Origin: Mesorhizobium terrae
GTDB lineage: Bacteria; Pseudomonadota; Alphaproteobacteria; Rhizobiales; Rhizobiaceae
Length of the DNA: 64,000 nt
Assembly: GCF_008727715.1 (NCBI RefSeq)
Contig: NZ_CP044218.1
Span: 1,364,001 to 1,428,000, forward strand
Reading direction: 5' to 3'
Shown: positions 17,614 to 26,357 of the stretch, one piece after another
Numbering within the stretch: position 1 is the first letter of the stretch
How the letters are laid out: each line of letters starts with the position of its first letter
Position numbers and translations under genes: made by a program
The notes under the pieces: generated by a model
Told to the model about the DNA's origin: nothing
Databases searched by the model: none
What the model saw: the letters and a program-made list of their open reading frames with translations, nothing else

Positions 17614-18477
17614 ATGGATGCGTGCATGAATATCCATCCCGACCTCTTGCGCGCTTTCGTGACCGTTGTGGAATGCGGAGGGTTCTCGCGGGCCGCCGAG
17701 CGGCTGCGGCGCGGCCAGTCGGCCATCTCGCTGCAAATGAAGCGTTTGGAGGACAGCCTCGGGGCGAAGCTGCTCGAACGGACTCCCCGACACCTGTCGC
17801 TGACAAGCGAGGGAGAGTTGCTGCTGGACCACGCCCGGCGCCTGTTGCGCCTCAACGACGAGTTGGTCGGGCGCTTTACCGAGCGCGAACTTTCCGGCGT
17901 CGTTCGCCTCGGAGCGCCAGAGGACTTCGCGACCAGCCACCTGCCGAGCGTGCTGGCCAAGTTCGCGCGCGCCCATCCCCGGGTTGCCCTGGAAGTGACC
18001 TGCGAGTTGACGCTCGAGGTATTCGAGCGCTTCCGGGCTGGCGGTCTCGAGATCGCGCTGGTCAAACGGGAGCCCTCAGGCGCGATGGGCGGCATCCGCG
18101 TGTGGCGGGAACCGCTGGTCTGGGTCGCCGCCGACCGGCAGATCGCAGAGACAGAGGGCCCGCTTCCGCTCATCGTCTCGCCGCGGCCGTGCGTCTACCG
18201 CAAGCGGGCAACCGATACGCTCGACACGATGGGGCGCCTTTGGCGTGTCGCCTATACGTGCGGCTCCTTGGCCGGCACGCACGCAGCCGTTCGTGCGGGC
18301 CTCGGCATCACCGTGTTGCCAAAGGAGATGGTGCCAACGGATCTCGCCATTCTCAACGATGAAGCTCTTGGACTTCCCGACCTGAAGGACACGGAGATGG
18401 CGCTGATCGAGGCACCTGACCTGAACCCCGCTGCTGCCCGGCTGCGAGACACGATCGTTCGAGAGCTTGAACATTGA
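17614..18477 (+). CDS. LysR-type regulator divergent from icd
   Basis: A 287-residue LysR regulator: DNA-binding domain 5-65 (DLLRAFVTVVECGGFSRAAE, then RGQSAISLQMKRLEDSLGAK) and effector domain from about 90 to the end. Start ATG 17614 or 17626; an upstream extension to 17563 lies in the promoter region. It diverges from icd with about 104 bases between starts and therefore probably controls icd-folC. The effector may be a TCA intermediate such as citrate or 2-oxoglutarate, but nothing in the sequence fixes it. Confidence 0.87.
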   Translation: MDACMNIHPDLLRAFVTVVECGGFSRAAERLRRGQSAISLQMKRLEDSLGAKLLERTPRHLSLTSEGELLLDHARRLLRLNDELVGRFTERELSGVVRLGAPEDFATSHLPSVLAKFARAHPRVALEVTCELTLEVFERFRAGGLEIALVKREPSGAMGGIRVWREPLVWVAADRQIAETEGPLPLIVSPRPCVYRKRATDTLDTMGRLWRVAYTCGSLAGTHAAVRAGLGITVLPKEMVPTDLAILNDEALGLPDLKDTEMALIEAPDLNPAAARLRDTIVRELEH

Positions 18478-18649
18478 GGCGTGCTTCACTTTGATGGCCA
18501 GTCGCACCCGTAACGCGATGTCATGGATTCGTTGATCGTCTTCTCAAGAGTCCGCACTTGGGCTACTGTACATTTGGGGTGGTGCACTGCGCTGAAGCGT
18601 AGATCAGTACCTACCCCTAATCTCGCGACAGGCGGGGGAGGAGCCAACG

Positions 18650-18775
18650 ATGAATTTCTCGGGCAGGAACCTCTGGTTAGGTTTGATCGCCTTAGCCGTG
18701 GTGTTGATCGTGATCGGCTATGCCACCGGCTGGTTCGGCTTCGGTGGCTCACCGCAACCCGCGCCGCCGCAATAA
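18650..18775 (+). CDS. Small single-span membrane protein
   Basis: A 41-residue protein starting at ATG 18650 after a strong gggggaggag site at 18634-18643. Residues 9-29 form one hydrophobic helix (WLGLIALAVVLIVIGYATGW), followed by FGFGGSPQPAPPQ, a short proline-rich tail. Nothing upstream suggests a longer frame. The family is not recognised. Strong translation signal plus a clean transmembrane helix argue that it is a real small protein despite its size. Confidence 0.6.
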   Translation: MNFSGRNLWLGLIALAVVLIVIGYATGWFGFGGSPQPAPPQ

Positions 18776-18828
18776 GAACCCGCTTCGAACCTTGGCAGAT
18801 GCCGTTTGGCAACGGCCGTCGTCATTGA

Positions 18829-19085
18829 TCGAGAAGTTTCTCTTTGCCATTAAGTGCGGCCTGAGCGTCCAGTAGTTCGTCGCGACCGATACCCGCCTCA
18901 ACGTGCGGATGCAGCGCGTGCACCTCTCGTATTTTCCGGAAGACCAGTTGAAGTAGATCCTCTTGTAGGGGCAGGCGGACACGCACATGCGTCAGCCGCG
19001 GCACTTATGCTGGTCTATGAGGACGACACCGTCCTCCTCGCGCTTGTAGATCTCGGTTTCGTCGTTCTCAGCCCACCATCTGCGA
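18829..19085 (-). pseudogene. narH (nitrate reductase beta subunit) remnant
   Basis: The reverse strand encodes IYKREEDGVVLIDQHKCRG, a stop, then RMCVSACPYKRIYFNWSSGK and YERCT, followed in another frame by HPHVEAGIG. This matches the iron-sulfur region of NarH, where family members read CRGWRMCVSGCPYKK, SGK-EKC and YPRIEAG. The stop sits exactly where the conserved Trp would be (TGG to TGA), and a frameshift follows. Only about 85 codons remain. The fragment shows that a respiratory nitrate reductase locus once reached this end of the island. Confidence 0.85.
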
Positions 19086-19281
19086 TCGGTCGTAGTGGCT
19101 TTGCGGAGTTTCGGATGCCGGCGGACGCTGCCGCGAGTGCGCGGCTCGAATATCATAGCGCCCCAGCGGAAATGTAGTTATCAATTTCATCAACGCTGGG
19201 GCGGCACCTCGTGGGAGGACGATCGGATGCACATGCGTATGGCATCGCATCGTAGGGTTAGCGGTCGCAGCCTAGCGTAGG

Positions 19282-19358
19282 TGGCGCACCCGGCACGATT
19301 CGAACGTGCGGCCTCCACCTTCGGAGGGTGGCGCTCTATCCAGCTGAGCTACGGGTGC
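19282..19358 (-). tRNA. tRNA-Arg(CCG), first copy
   Basis: The reverse complement folds into a complete cloverleaf: acceptor GCACCCG/CGGGTGC, D-arm GCTC...GAGC, anticodon arm CCACC-CTCCGAA-GGTGG with anticodon CCG (positions 34-36), T-arm GCACG-TTCGAAT-CGTGC, and a genomically encoded CCA. It differs from the copy at 19713 in both the anticodon stem and T-stem, while the acceptor stem, D-arm and anticodon loop are identical. Compensated stem changes show it is under selection as tRNA. It lies at the edge of the island-like region. Confidence 0.95.
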
Positions 19359-19712
19359 ATCAAGTGCGCTACTAACGCGGCGACCTCGCGTCGGTCAATC
19401 GACGTAGACCAGACATTATCCCAGTTCGATCGATCACGCGCAACCGAGATCCCCATTCTCACCGCAAAAACCATCACGCGCGTAACTCTTGCTCGAACGG
19501 TATGCCATCGCGCGAAGGAATGCCGGCAGCAGACAAGCATCGCACAGAAGCGAATGTCTGAGCTTGCGCGTTTCGCTCGCACGTCTCACGCGCGCTACGC
19601 CGCAGCACGCCAGACTACGTCTCACGCTGCTTCCGTGGTGCTTCCGCGACGGATTCGGGCGCGGCGAGAACAAAAAACGATCTTGCTAAGTGCCCGGAAA
19701 TATGAGAGAAAA
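19359..19712. other. 354-base spacer between the two tRNA-Arg genes
   Basis: No gene, integrase or recognisable repeat is seen here. The short frames on each strand have no coding character. The segment should contain the promoter of the left tRNA gene, which is transcribed leftward. Confidence 0.5.
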
Positions 19713-19789
<77 letters not shown>

Positions 19790-20101
19790 TTTCGAAGCCG
19801 AAGGATGGCCTGGAAAACCGGCCGGCGAATGCCGCCAGCAACGGCTTCTTAGCGGAAGCCGCCCGAAGCTTCAACGCAGAAATGGAATGGTAGTGAAGCG
19901 CATGCTGAGAGATAGCAGTGTGCTGATGAAGAGCGGCGGCACCTGGCGAGCCAGACGACCAGCAGACTCTACGCCATACCTTCCGGAGGGCGCTGGGGGC
20001 ACGCTCTGCGACTGGCGCCGGCGCTTTGGCTCAGTCATTTCCTGCCTGCGTTGAAGCAGGCTGCCGGCTAGGCGAACCGCAACCGCCGAGACAGGTAGCC
20101 T
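19790..20101. other. Gap between tRNA-Arg and the diguanylate cyclase
   Basis: About 310 bases without a recognisable gene. It must hold the promoter of the second tRNA gene and the end of the diguanylate cyclase transcript; no clear terminator hairpin was found by eye. Confidence 0.4.
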
Positions 20102-21304
20102 TCACGAAGCGTTCGACGCCACCAGCTTGAGGTGGCTTTGCATCGCCGCCTTGCGGTTCTTCAGCCCCGAAATTGCGTAGTCGTCGCGCCCAGCGGCCTT
20201 GGCGCGGTAGAGCGCCTCGTCCGCCTTGGCGGTGAGGTCGACGGCGGCGACATAGATGTCGGGCGACCATTCGGCGACACCGACGCTGATGGTGAAACGC
20301 TCGTCGTCCTCGGCCTTGCCGCTGCCTTCGCGCACGGTGGCGACGAGTGCCGCGGCCACCTTTTCCGCCTGGCGGGCGGTCGTCTCCGGCAACAGGATGG
20401 CGAACTCGTCGCCGCCAAGCCGGAAAACCGTGTCGCTCGAGCGCACGGTGGCGGTGGCGATGGCGCCGAACTGGCGCAGGATGCGGTCGCCGAAAGCATG
20501 GCCGTGGGTGTCGTTGAAACGCTTGAAATGATCGATGTCGATCAGCATCAGCGAGAAATGGCGGCCAGTGCGGCGCGAGCGCTGATCCTCGCCCTGCAAG
20601 GTGGCGAGGAATTGCCGGCGGTTGGGCACGCCGGTGAGGTCGTCGGTCATCGCCATCTCGGCCAGTTCCTCGCGCAGGCGGCCGATCGACATGACGGTGA
20701 AGCCGAAATTCCAGACCACGCCCGAGAAGATGACGCACAACAGCGCGTAGGATTCGATCGTGGAATAGAAATCCTGGTCGACGTTGCCCAGCATCAGGCC
20801 GATGTTCAGGCCACTCTCGATGACATGGCCGAGCACGCCGACGATCATGGCGGTGGCGGCGATCATGGCACCGAGATCGCGGCGCTGCTGGCTGATCAGA
20901 TAATAGGCGGCGATGACCAGCGGAACCGACTGGCCGCCTGCATAGACGAGGTTGCGGCCCTGCAGGCTTCCAAACAAAAGCACGAGCAGGAACAGGCTGC
21001 CGGCGGTGATGGCGGCACTTGCCTTCCAACCACCCGAGAGGCCGTAGAACACACGCACGCCGACCCAGAACAGGCAGAAGCCGTAGATGACGAAGCCGTT
21101 GCCGACCACGGCCGGCACATAGCTGCCCTCATTGCCCTGGAGGGCGAGCACGGAGCCGCCGATTGTGGAAAGAACGCAGGCGCCCAGCCAGACGCGCGCT
21201 GCCGCGAAATTGCGATAGCGATAGGCAATCGCGCCCCAGATGATCGCAACCGTCAGCGAGTTGAGCAGGATGACGATGTAGAGTGTCAGAAAGTCGAGTT
21301 TCAT
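20102..21304 (-). CDS. Membrane diguanylate cyclase (GGDEF)
   Basis: A 400-residue protein. Residues 1-215 hold about seven hydrophobic segments, a membrane sensor of unknown ligand. The GGDEF domain spans about 225-385: DDLTGVPNRRQFLATL, LIDIDHFKRFNDTHGHAFGD with the metal-binding Asp, RLGGDEFAILLP active site, and ISVGVAEW. The canonical GGDEF motif suggests active c-di-GMP synthesis. No RxxD inhibitory site is seen in the right place by eye. It stands alone, divergent from the EamA gene. Confidence 0.9.
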   Translation of the reverse strand: MKLDFLTLYIVILLNSLTVAIIWGAIAYRYRNFAAARVWLGACVLSTIGGSVLALQGNEGSYVPAVVGNGFVIYGFCLFWVGVRVFYGLSGGWKASAAITAGSLFLLVLLFGSLQGRNLVYAGGQSVPLVIAAYYLISQQRRDLGAMIAATAMIVGVLGHVIESGLNIGLMLGNVDQDFYSTIESYALLCVIFSGVVWNFGFTVMSIGRLREELAEMAMTDDLTGVPNRRQFLATLQGEDQRSRRTGRHFSLMLIDIDHFKRFNDTHGHAFGDRILRQFGAIATATVRSSDTVFRLGGDEFAILLPETTARQAEKVAAALVATVREGSGKAEDDERFTISVGVAEWSPDIYVAAVDLTAKADEALYRAKAAGRDDYAISGLKNRKAAMQSHLKLVASNAS

Positions 21305-21569
21305 AAGAGCGGCCCCTCGACCCTCCTCCTAAGGACCGCGGCTTGCCCGCCTGTTAAGATGATGTCTCCATCTTGTTTCAAATCCGCGACAATGCCGGCC
21401 GTTGCGGCTTCGAATGTCGCTTCGTTGCGCCCACGCGCCTGTGGACGAACCGGAATTCCACACAATCGGCGCGCCGCGGCGCCGCGAAGCGGAGTATCGA
21501 TAGGCAAACGGCCGAACGCCGCAACCACCATGACGGTACGGCGGCCGTCGCAGAACCCGGCGAGGCGAA

Positions 21570-22463
21570 ATGCCCATCCACGAACTCGCGGCGCTCGGCG
21601 CCGCCGTCTGCTGGGCGCTCACCGGCATCATCTCGGCGGGGCCGGCCGGTCATCTCGGCGCGCCCGCCTTCAACCGCGTCCGGCAGATCTTCGTCACCGC
21701 CATGCTGGCGCTTTACGTGCTTGCCACCGGCGCCTGGCGCGAACTCGACGCAGCCAATGTGTGGCCGCTTTTGGCGTCGGGCCTGATCGGCATCTTCATC
21801 GGCGACACGCTGCTGTTCGCCACGCTGAACCGGGTCGGCCCGCGGCGCTCGGGCATATTGTTCGCGCTCAACGCGCCCATCGCGGCGATGCTCGGCTGGC
21901 TGCTGCTTGGCGAAACGCTGAGCACGAAGGCGGTGTTCGGCATCGCCTTGATCGTTGGCGGCGTGCTGCTCGCCATCCTGTTCGGCAAGCGCCGCTCGCA
22001 ATTGCATCAATGGGAAACGGTCAAGGGCCCGCTCTGGATCGGCGTCGCGCTCGGCCTCGGCGCCGCAACCGGCCAGGCCATCGGCTCCATCATCGCCCGG
22101 CCTGTCATGGCGACGGGCATCGATCCGTTCCTCGCCTCCATGCTCAGGGTCGGCATCGCGGCCGCGTTCCTCAGCATTCTCATTCAATTGCCCATCCCGG
22201 CGCTGAAGCCGAAAGGCCCGCTGACGTGGAAAGTGGCGGCCCTGACGGCGCTGACCGGCATTCTGGCGCTGGCCATCGGCATGACCTTGCTGTTGTTCGC
22301 GCTGTCCGGCGGCAAGGTCGGCATCGTCTCGACGCTGTCGGCGACCTCGCCCGTCATCATCCTGCCGCTGCTGTGGCTGCGCACCGGCGAACGGCCGGCA
22401 GCAGGCGCGTGGGCGGGTGCGGCACTGGTGGTGGCCGGCATGGCGCTGATCTTCATGAAGTGA
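21570..22463 (+). CDS. EamA/DMT-superfamily transporter
   Basis: A 297-residue inner-membrane protein with ten predicted helices in two EamA repeats (about 1-135 and 155-297), e.g. LGAAVCWALTGIISAGPAGH and IVGGVLLAILFG at the end of the first, ALTGILALAIGMTLLLFALS in the second. Such proteins export metabolites or amino acids; substrate cannot be inferred. Length is normal. It lies 24 bases upstream of the methyltransferase gene, likely one transcript. Confidence 0.87.
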   Translation: MPIHELAALGAAVCWALTGIISAGPAGHLGAPAFNRVRQIFVTAMLALYVLATGAWRELDAANVWPLLASGLIGIFIGDTLLFATLNRVGPRRSGILFALNAPIAAMLGWLLLGETLSTKAVFGIALIVGGVLLAILFGKRRSQLHQWETVKGPLWIGVALGLGAATGQAIGSIIARPVMATGIDPFLASMLRVGIAAAFLSILIQLPIPALKPKGPLTWKVAALTALTGILALAIGMTLLLFALSGGKVGIVSTLSATSPVIILPLLWLRTGERPAAGAWAGAALVVAGMALIFMK

Positions 22464-22487
22464 CGCGGCCGCGCTAGGCTGAGAGCC

Positions 22488-23234
22488 ATGACCCTGCCCT
22501 TGCCAGCCAAGCCGGCCGAAACGCCCGAAGCCGATGCAACAGCCTTCATCCTGGCCAATCTGCCGCTGGCGCCAGTTCCCGGCATTGCCGAAATCCGGCT
22601 GCATGGCGCACAGCCGTCGAGCGGGTTGCGGCGTCTCGCGGAAATGGCCGGCGGGTCGACCGGCGCGGGGCGCTCGCCTTACTGGGCCTATCATTGGGCC
22701 GGCGGCACCGTGCTGGCGCGTTATCTGCTCGACCATCCTGAAACAGTTCGCGGGCGGGCTGTGCTGGACCTTGGCACCGGCTCCGGCCTTGTCGCCATCG
22801 CCGCCGCCAGGGCCGGCGCCAGCAGTGTGACGGGCGTGGACATCGACGCGCATGCGATCATTGCAGCACGCCTCAATGCAGCGTTGAACGATGTGACGTT
22901 TGAAACCCTGCAGGCCGACCTGACCGCCGGAGAACCGCCATCCGTCGACCTGATAACGGTCGGCGACCTGTTTTATGACCGAAGCCTTGCGCGGCGCGTC
23001 ACCGCCTTCCTTGATCGTTGCCTCGCCATGGGCATCACCGTTCTGGTCGGCGATCCGGGCCGTGCCCATCTGCCCCGTCAGAGGCTGGCGGCGATCGCCG
23101 AATATCAGGTATCGGATTTCGGTGAAGCGGGTGCCGGGACGCCGGCGACCGTGTTTGCGTTTAGCGCTGAGCACAGCGCCTTCCCTTCTCCCCTTGCGGG
23201 AGAAGGTGCCCTAGCCGAAGGCGAGGGCGGATGA
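22488..23234 (+). CDS. Class I SAM methyltransferase (ETFB-lysine methyltransferase-like)
   Basis: A 248-residue Rossmann-fold enzyme related to the PrmA/ETFBKMT group of protein-lysine methyltransferases. The SAM site is VLDLGTGSGLVAIAAARAGA at about 91-110, followed by VTGVDIDAHAIIAARLNA; the post-motif VDLITVGDLFYDRSLA resembles the catalytic region of that group. The last 20 or so residues (PSPLAGEGALAEGEGG) are encoded by a palindromic intergenic repeat that starts at 23182, so the natural C terminus was probably altered by repeat insertion. Confidence 0.82.
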   Translation: MTLPLPAKPAETPEADATAFILANLPLAPVPGIAEIRLHGAQPSSGLRRLAEMAGGSTGAGRSPYWAYHWAGGTVLARYLLDHPETVRGRAVLDLGTGSGLVAIAAARAGASSVTGVDIDAHAIIAARLNAALNDVTFETLQADLTAGEPPSVDLITVGDLFYDRSLARRVTAFLDRCLAMGITVLVGDPGRAHLPRQRLAAIAEYQVSDFGEAGAGTPATVFAFSAEHSAFPSPLAGEGALAEGEGG

Positions 23235-23375
23235 GGGGTGTTGGACGGAGTGCTACCGTGCAAGTTGTGCGGTGAGTTTACCGAACGCTCATTCTGAAGC
23301 GCCTCGTTTCTTCCAGCACCCCTCATCCGACCTCGCCTTCGGCTCGGCCACCTTCTCCCGCAAGGGGAGAAGGAG
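23182..23375. repeat. Palindromic repeat, family A (full element)
   Basis: Two inverted arms: 23182-23245 begins cccttctccccttgcgggag and contains gccgaaggcgagg and ggatgaggggtgttgg; 23312-23375 is its near reverse complement, ending cttctcccgcaaggggagaa. The central spacer is unrelated to other copies. The same family recurs at 37353-37565, and a single arm lies at 36607-36667. The left arm overlaps the 3' end of the methyltransferase gene. Such elements are common mobile-like intergenic palindromes in rhizobia. Confidence 0.85.
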
Positions 23376-23510
23376 ACTCCACCCCACAGCATCAACCCTC
23401 GCTACAGAACGCCTTTCCACGCAGCCTGTGATTGCCCGGTGGATAACCCCGGATTTTGCGCGAATGGCGGAAAAAACAGAATTCCATGCTTCGCCAATGG
23501 GCGTTTCCGG

Positions 23511-23628
23511 GCGCAAGCTGAAAAAAGCTTCCGGTGATTCCTCCCGTTCCACCGGTTGTGTTCTTCCCTCCCGAGAGGCGCTGGCGCCTCAGCTTCGGCC
23601 GGGACGCTCGAAGCGTCCCGGTCTTTTT
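23511..23628 (+). ncRNA. Candidate trans-acting small RNA, AbcR/alpha-r15-like
   Basis: A run of hairpins suggests a non-coding RNA of about 115 bases: AAGCT/AGCTT at 23516-23530; ccggtg (23531-23536) paired with caccgg (23550-23555) around a loop attcctcccgttc that carries an anti-Shine-Dalgarno CCTCCC; a single-stranded ttcttccctccc at 23561-23572, a second anti-Shine-Dalgarno; gaggcgc/gcgcctc at 23575-23590; and a 10-pair terminator stem 23599-23621 with a T-run. This architecture fits the AbcR family of alphaproteobacterial sRNAs, which block translation of ABC-transporter binding proteins. Promoter was not located; family assignment is from memory. Confidence 0.6.
23599..23628 (+). terminator. 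Strong intrinsic terminator
   Basis: ccgggacgct at 23599-23608 pairs perfectly with agcgtcccgg at 23612-23621 around a three-base loop, followed by tctttttct. It lies well away from any coding stop on the plus strand (the methyltransferase ends at 23234), which supports it ending a separate small transcript. Confidence 0.85.
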
Positions 23629-23638
23629 CTATGCAGTC

Positions 23639-23745
23639 GCTAGAGCGCCGCGCGTCCGATTGGACGCGCAAAGGACGCTCTAACATTTTGAATCTGCTGC
23701 ATCGTGCCTACCGAAAATCGATTCCGATTTTCTGGCCGATGCAGT
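23639..23745. repeat. Rhizobial intergenic element with gcgcgtcc palindrome
   Basis: The element starts gctagagcgccgcgcgtccg, has a cgcgtcc-gat-tgg-acgcg hairpin and ctagagcg/cgctcta flanks, continues with acattttgaatctgctgcat, and ends with an atcgattccgat palindrome and ccgatgcag. I recognise it as an intergenic repeat type widespread in Mesorhizobium-like genomes. A weak relative of the hairpin appears at 56250-56275. It stops just before the zwf stop codon. Confidence 0.65.
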
Positions 23746-23751
23746 AGGCGC

Positions 23752-25137
23752 TCACTTCGCCGGATCGACCCAGCCGTTCGGCGGCCCGAACTTCGCCATC
23801 GCCTCGGCCGGACCCCAGGTGCCCGGCTCGTAGATCGCCGGCTGGCTCTTGTCGTCCAGCACGGGCCCGACGATGCGCCAGGCAGCCTCGGAGGCGTCCT
23901 GGCGGGTGAACAGGCGTATGTCGCCGTTCATGGCGTCGCCGATCAGGCGCTCATACGGCTCCATGTCGCCGGCCGAATCGTCCACGGCCGAAAGCTCCAC
24001 CTGCTCGCCCACCATCTCGTCGCCGGCCAGCTTGCGGCGGGCGCCGATGCTGATGGAGATTTCCGGGTTGATGCGGAAGCGCAGATAGTTGGCCTCGTCC
24101 GGCGCGATGGCGTCGAACACGTCGAGCGGCGGCCGCTTCAGCTTGACCACCACTTCGGTGGCGCGCACCGGCAGGTTCTTGCCGGCGCGAATGAAGAACG
24201 GAACGTCCTGCCAGCGCCAGGTGTCGACGAGGAAGCGCACCGCGGCGAAAGTCTCCACCGTGGAGCCCGGCGCCACGCCCGGCTCCTGCAGATAGCCGGC
24301 AAACTGTCCGCGCACCACATCGTCCTTGGCCAGCGTGCGAACGGCCTTCAGGACCTGCACCTTCTCGTCGATCAGGTCTTCGGCCGAGCGGCCCGATGGC
24401 GGCTCCATGGCCAGCAAGAGCAGGATGTTGAGCAGATGGTTCTCGATGACGTCGCGGATACAGCCGACCTCGTCGTAGAACTTGCCGCGCCCCTGCACGC
24501 CGAAATCCTCGGCCATGGTGATCTGCACGCTCTCGACATAGTTGCGGTTCCAGATCGGTTCGAGGAAGGAGTTGGCGAAGCGGAAATAGAGCAGGTTCTG
24601 GATCGCCTCCTTGCCGAGATAATGGTCGATGCGGAAGATCGAGTTCTCGTCGAAGACGATGTGCAGCACCCGGTTCAACCAGCGCGCCGACTGCAGGTCG
24701 CGGCCGAACGGCTTTTCCACCATCAGCCTGGCGCCGGCGGCGCCGCCCGACTGCTCCAGCCCCTGCACCACCGGCTCGAACATCGACGGCGGCACGGCCA
24801 GATAATAGAGCGGGTGGCGGAAGCCGGTCAGCGCGTCCTTCAATTTGTCGAAGGTTTCCTGGCTGCGATAATCGCCGCTGACATAACGCAGCAGGCCGGC
24901 GAGCTTGGCGAACACCGCCTCGTCCACCGTGCCGATCGCGGCCTGGATGCCGTCGCGGGCGCGCGCCGCCAGTTGCTCGACCGTCCAACTGTCGAAGGCG
25001 ATGCCGATGATCGGCTCGGTCAGGTGGCCGCGCGCCACCATGGAATAGAGCGCGGGAAAGATCTTCTTGTGCGCCAGGTCGCCGGTGGCGCCGAACAGCA
25101 CAAGCACGTCGGATCGGGGTTCAGCCGCAACAGCCAT
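23752..25137 (-). CDS. zwf: Glucose-6-phosphate 1-dehydrogenase
   Basis: A 461-residue enzyme oxidising glucose-6-phosphate to 6-phosphogluconolactone with NADP+ (or NAD+), the entry to the Entner-Doudoroff and pentose-phosphate routes. The dinucleotide site is [11 protein letters not shown] (15-25); the substrate site [13 protein letters not shown] with catalytic-region His is intact; EKPFG is present. ATG 25137 is chosen because it gives the usual N terminus; extension to 25194 overlaps gnd. It follows gnd by 13 bases on the same strand, so gnd-zwf is an operon; no pgl is adjacent. Confidence 0.95.
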   Translation of the reverse strand: MAVAAEPRSDVLVLFGATGDLAHKKIFPALYSMVARGHLTEPIIGIAFDSWTVEQLAARARDGIQAAIGTVDEAVFAKLAGLLRYVSGDYRSQETFDKLKDALTGFRHPLYYLAVPPSMFEPVVQGLEQSGGAAGARLMVEKPFGRDLQSARWLNRVLHIVFDENSIFRIDHYLGKEAIQNLLYFRFANSFLEPIWNRNYVESVQITMAEDFGVQGRGKFYDEVGCIRDVIENHLLNILLLLAMEPPSGRSAEDLIDEKVQVLKAVRTLAKDDVVRGQFAGYLQEPGVAPGSTVETFAAVRFLVDTWRWQDVPFFIRAGKNLPVRATEVVVKLKRPPLDVFDAIAPDEANYLRFRINPEISISIGARRKLAGDEMVGEQVELSAVDDSAGDMEPYERLIGDAMNGDIRLFTRQDASEAAWRIVGPVLDDKSQPAIYEPGTWGPAEAMAKFGPPNGWVDPAK

Positions 25138-25150
25138 GGTCGTTATCCCC

Positions 25151-26164
25151 TCACGCGCCGTTTTTCGGCTTTTCGAGATGGCCGCCGAAGGCATAACGCA
25201 TCGCAGACAGGAGCTTGTCGGCGAAGGCGGACTCGCCCTGCGAGGAGAAGCGGTCGAACAGAGCCGACGACAACACCGGCGCCGGCACGCCGGTGTCGAT
25301 GGCGGCCTTGAGCGTCCAGCGGCCTTCGCCGGAATCGGAGACGCGGCCGCCGAACTGCGCCAGCGCAGGGTCGGCCTTGAGCGCGCTGGCGGTGAGATCG
25401 AGCAGCCATGAGCCGATCACCGAACCGTGGCGCCACACTTCGGTGACCGCGGGCAGGTCGATGTCGAACTGGTAATATTGCGGCTCGCTGAGCGGCGAGG
25501 TCTCGGCGTCGGCGCTGCGGTCGGCCTTGCCGGAATTGGCGGCCTTCAGGATATTCACGCCCTCGGCATAGGCGGCCATGACGCCATATTCGATGCCGTT
25601 ATGCACCATCTTGACGAAGTGGCCGGCGCCGCTCGGGCCGCAGTGCAGGTAGCCGAAAGGCGCGGTGCCCGCCGCCTTGTCGGGATTGGCGCCATGGTCG
25701 GCGCCGGGCGCCAGCGAAGCGAGGATCGGGTCGAGATGTTTCACCGCATCGTCGGGACCGCCGATCATCAGGCAGTAGCCGCGTTCCAGCCCCCAGACGC
25801 CGCCGCTGGTGCCGACATCGACGAAAGCCAGGCCCTTGGTCGCGAACTTCGCCGCCTGGTCGACCGCGTCGCGATAGTTGGAATTGCCGCCATCGATGAT
25901 GATGTCGCCCTTGTCCATGAACGCCGCCACCTGGTCGGCGACCTTGCCGGTGATGGCGGCCGGCAGCATCAGCCAGACCGCGCGCGGCTTGGCCAGCTTG
26001 CCGACGAACTCCTCCAGCGAGCCGGCGCCAGTGGCACCTTCCTTGACCAGGGCTTCGACGCTGGCCGGGTTGATATCGTAGACGACGCATTCATGGCCGT
26101 CGCGCTGCAGGCGCCTGACCATGTTGGCGCCCATCCTGCCCAGTCCCATCATTCCGATCTGCAT
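25151..26164 (-). CDS. gnd: 6-phosphogluconate dehydrogenase, decarboxylating, short (GndA/YqeC) type
   Basis: A 337-residue enzyme of the short 6-phosphogluconate dehydrogenase type, making ribulose-5-phosphate and CO2. Rossmann site [14 protein letters not shown] at 5-18; conserved [28 protein letters not shown] and the catalytic [10 protein letters not shown] with Lys and Asn are present. Length fits this type (about 300-340), shorter than the 470-residue class. First gene of the gnd-zwf operon. An in-frame start ATG 26164 has no rival. Confidence 0.93.
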   Translation of the reverse strand: MQIGMMGLGRMGANMVRRLQRDGHECVVYDINPASVEALVKEGATGAGSLEEFVGKLAKPRAVWLMLPAAITGKVADQVAAFMDKGDIIIDGGNSNYRDAVDQAAKFATKGLAFVDVGTSGGVWGLERGYCLMIGGPDDAVKHLDPILASLAPGADHGANPDKAAGTAPFGYLHCGPSGAGHFVKMVHNGIEYGVMAAYAEGVNILKAANSGKADRSADAETSPLSEPQYYQFDIDLPAVTEVWRHGSVIGSWLLDLTASALKADPALAQFGGRVSDSGEGRWTLKAAIDTGVPAPVLSSALFDRFSSQGESAFADKLLSAMRYAFGGHLEKPKNGA

Positions 26165-26260
26165 GTTCGCTTCCTGCTCGCTGAAATTGGCCTGCCCGAT
26201 CGCCCTGCCCGCCGGCTTCGGGCCGACGCAACCGAGACGCCGACAATCTCCGATCCGTCG

Positions 26261-26297
26261 CCATCAAGCCAGAAGAATGTGAAGGGGATTTCAAAGG
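26261..26297. repeat. Short direct repeat, left copy
   Basis: The core atcaagccagaagaatgtg and following ggggatttc recur at 26824-26853 with one or two changes, in the same orientation. The two copies flank the hypothetical gene at 26358-26648. Confidence 0.7.
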
Positions 26298-26357
26298 AAC
26301 GGCCCGGGCCCGTTCTTCGCGATCGGGAATGGCACACACGGCGCCGCGCCATTTGCC

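Noticed and set aside
20132..22477. Very long plus-strand open frame
   Set aside because: It is antisense to the GGDEF gene and out of frame with the EamA gene; composition (His/Asp/Arg runs) is that of a shadow.
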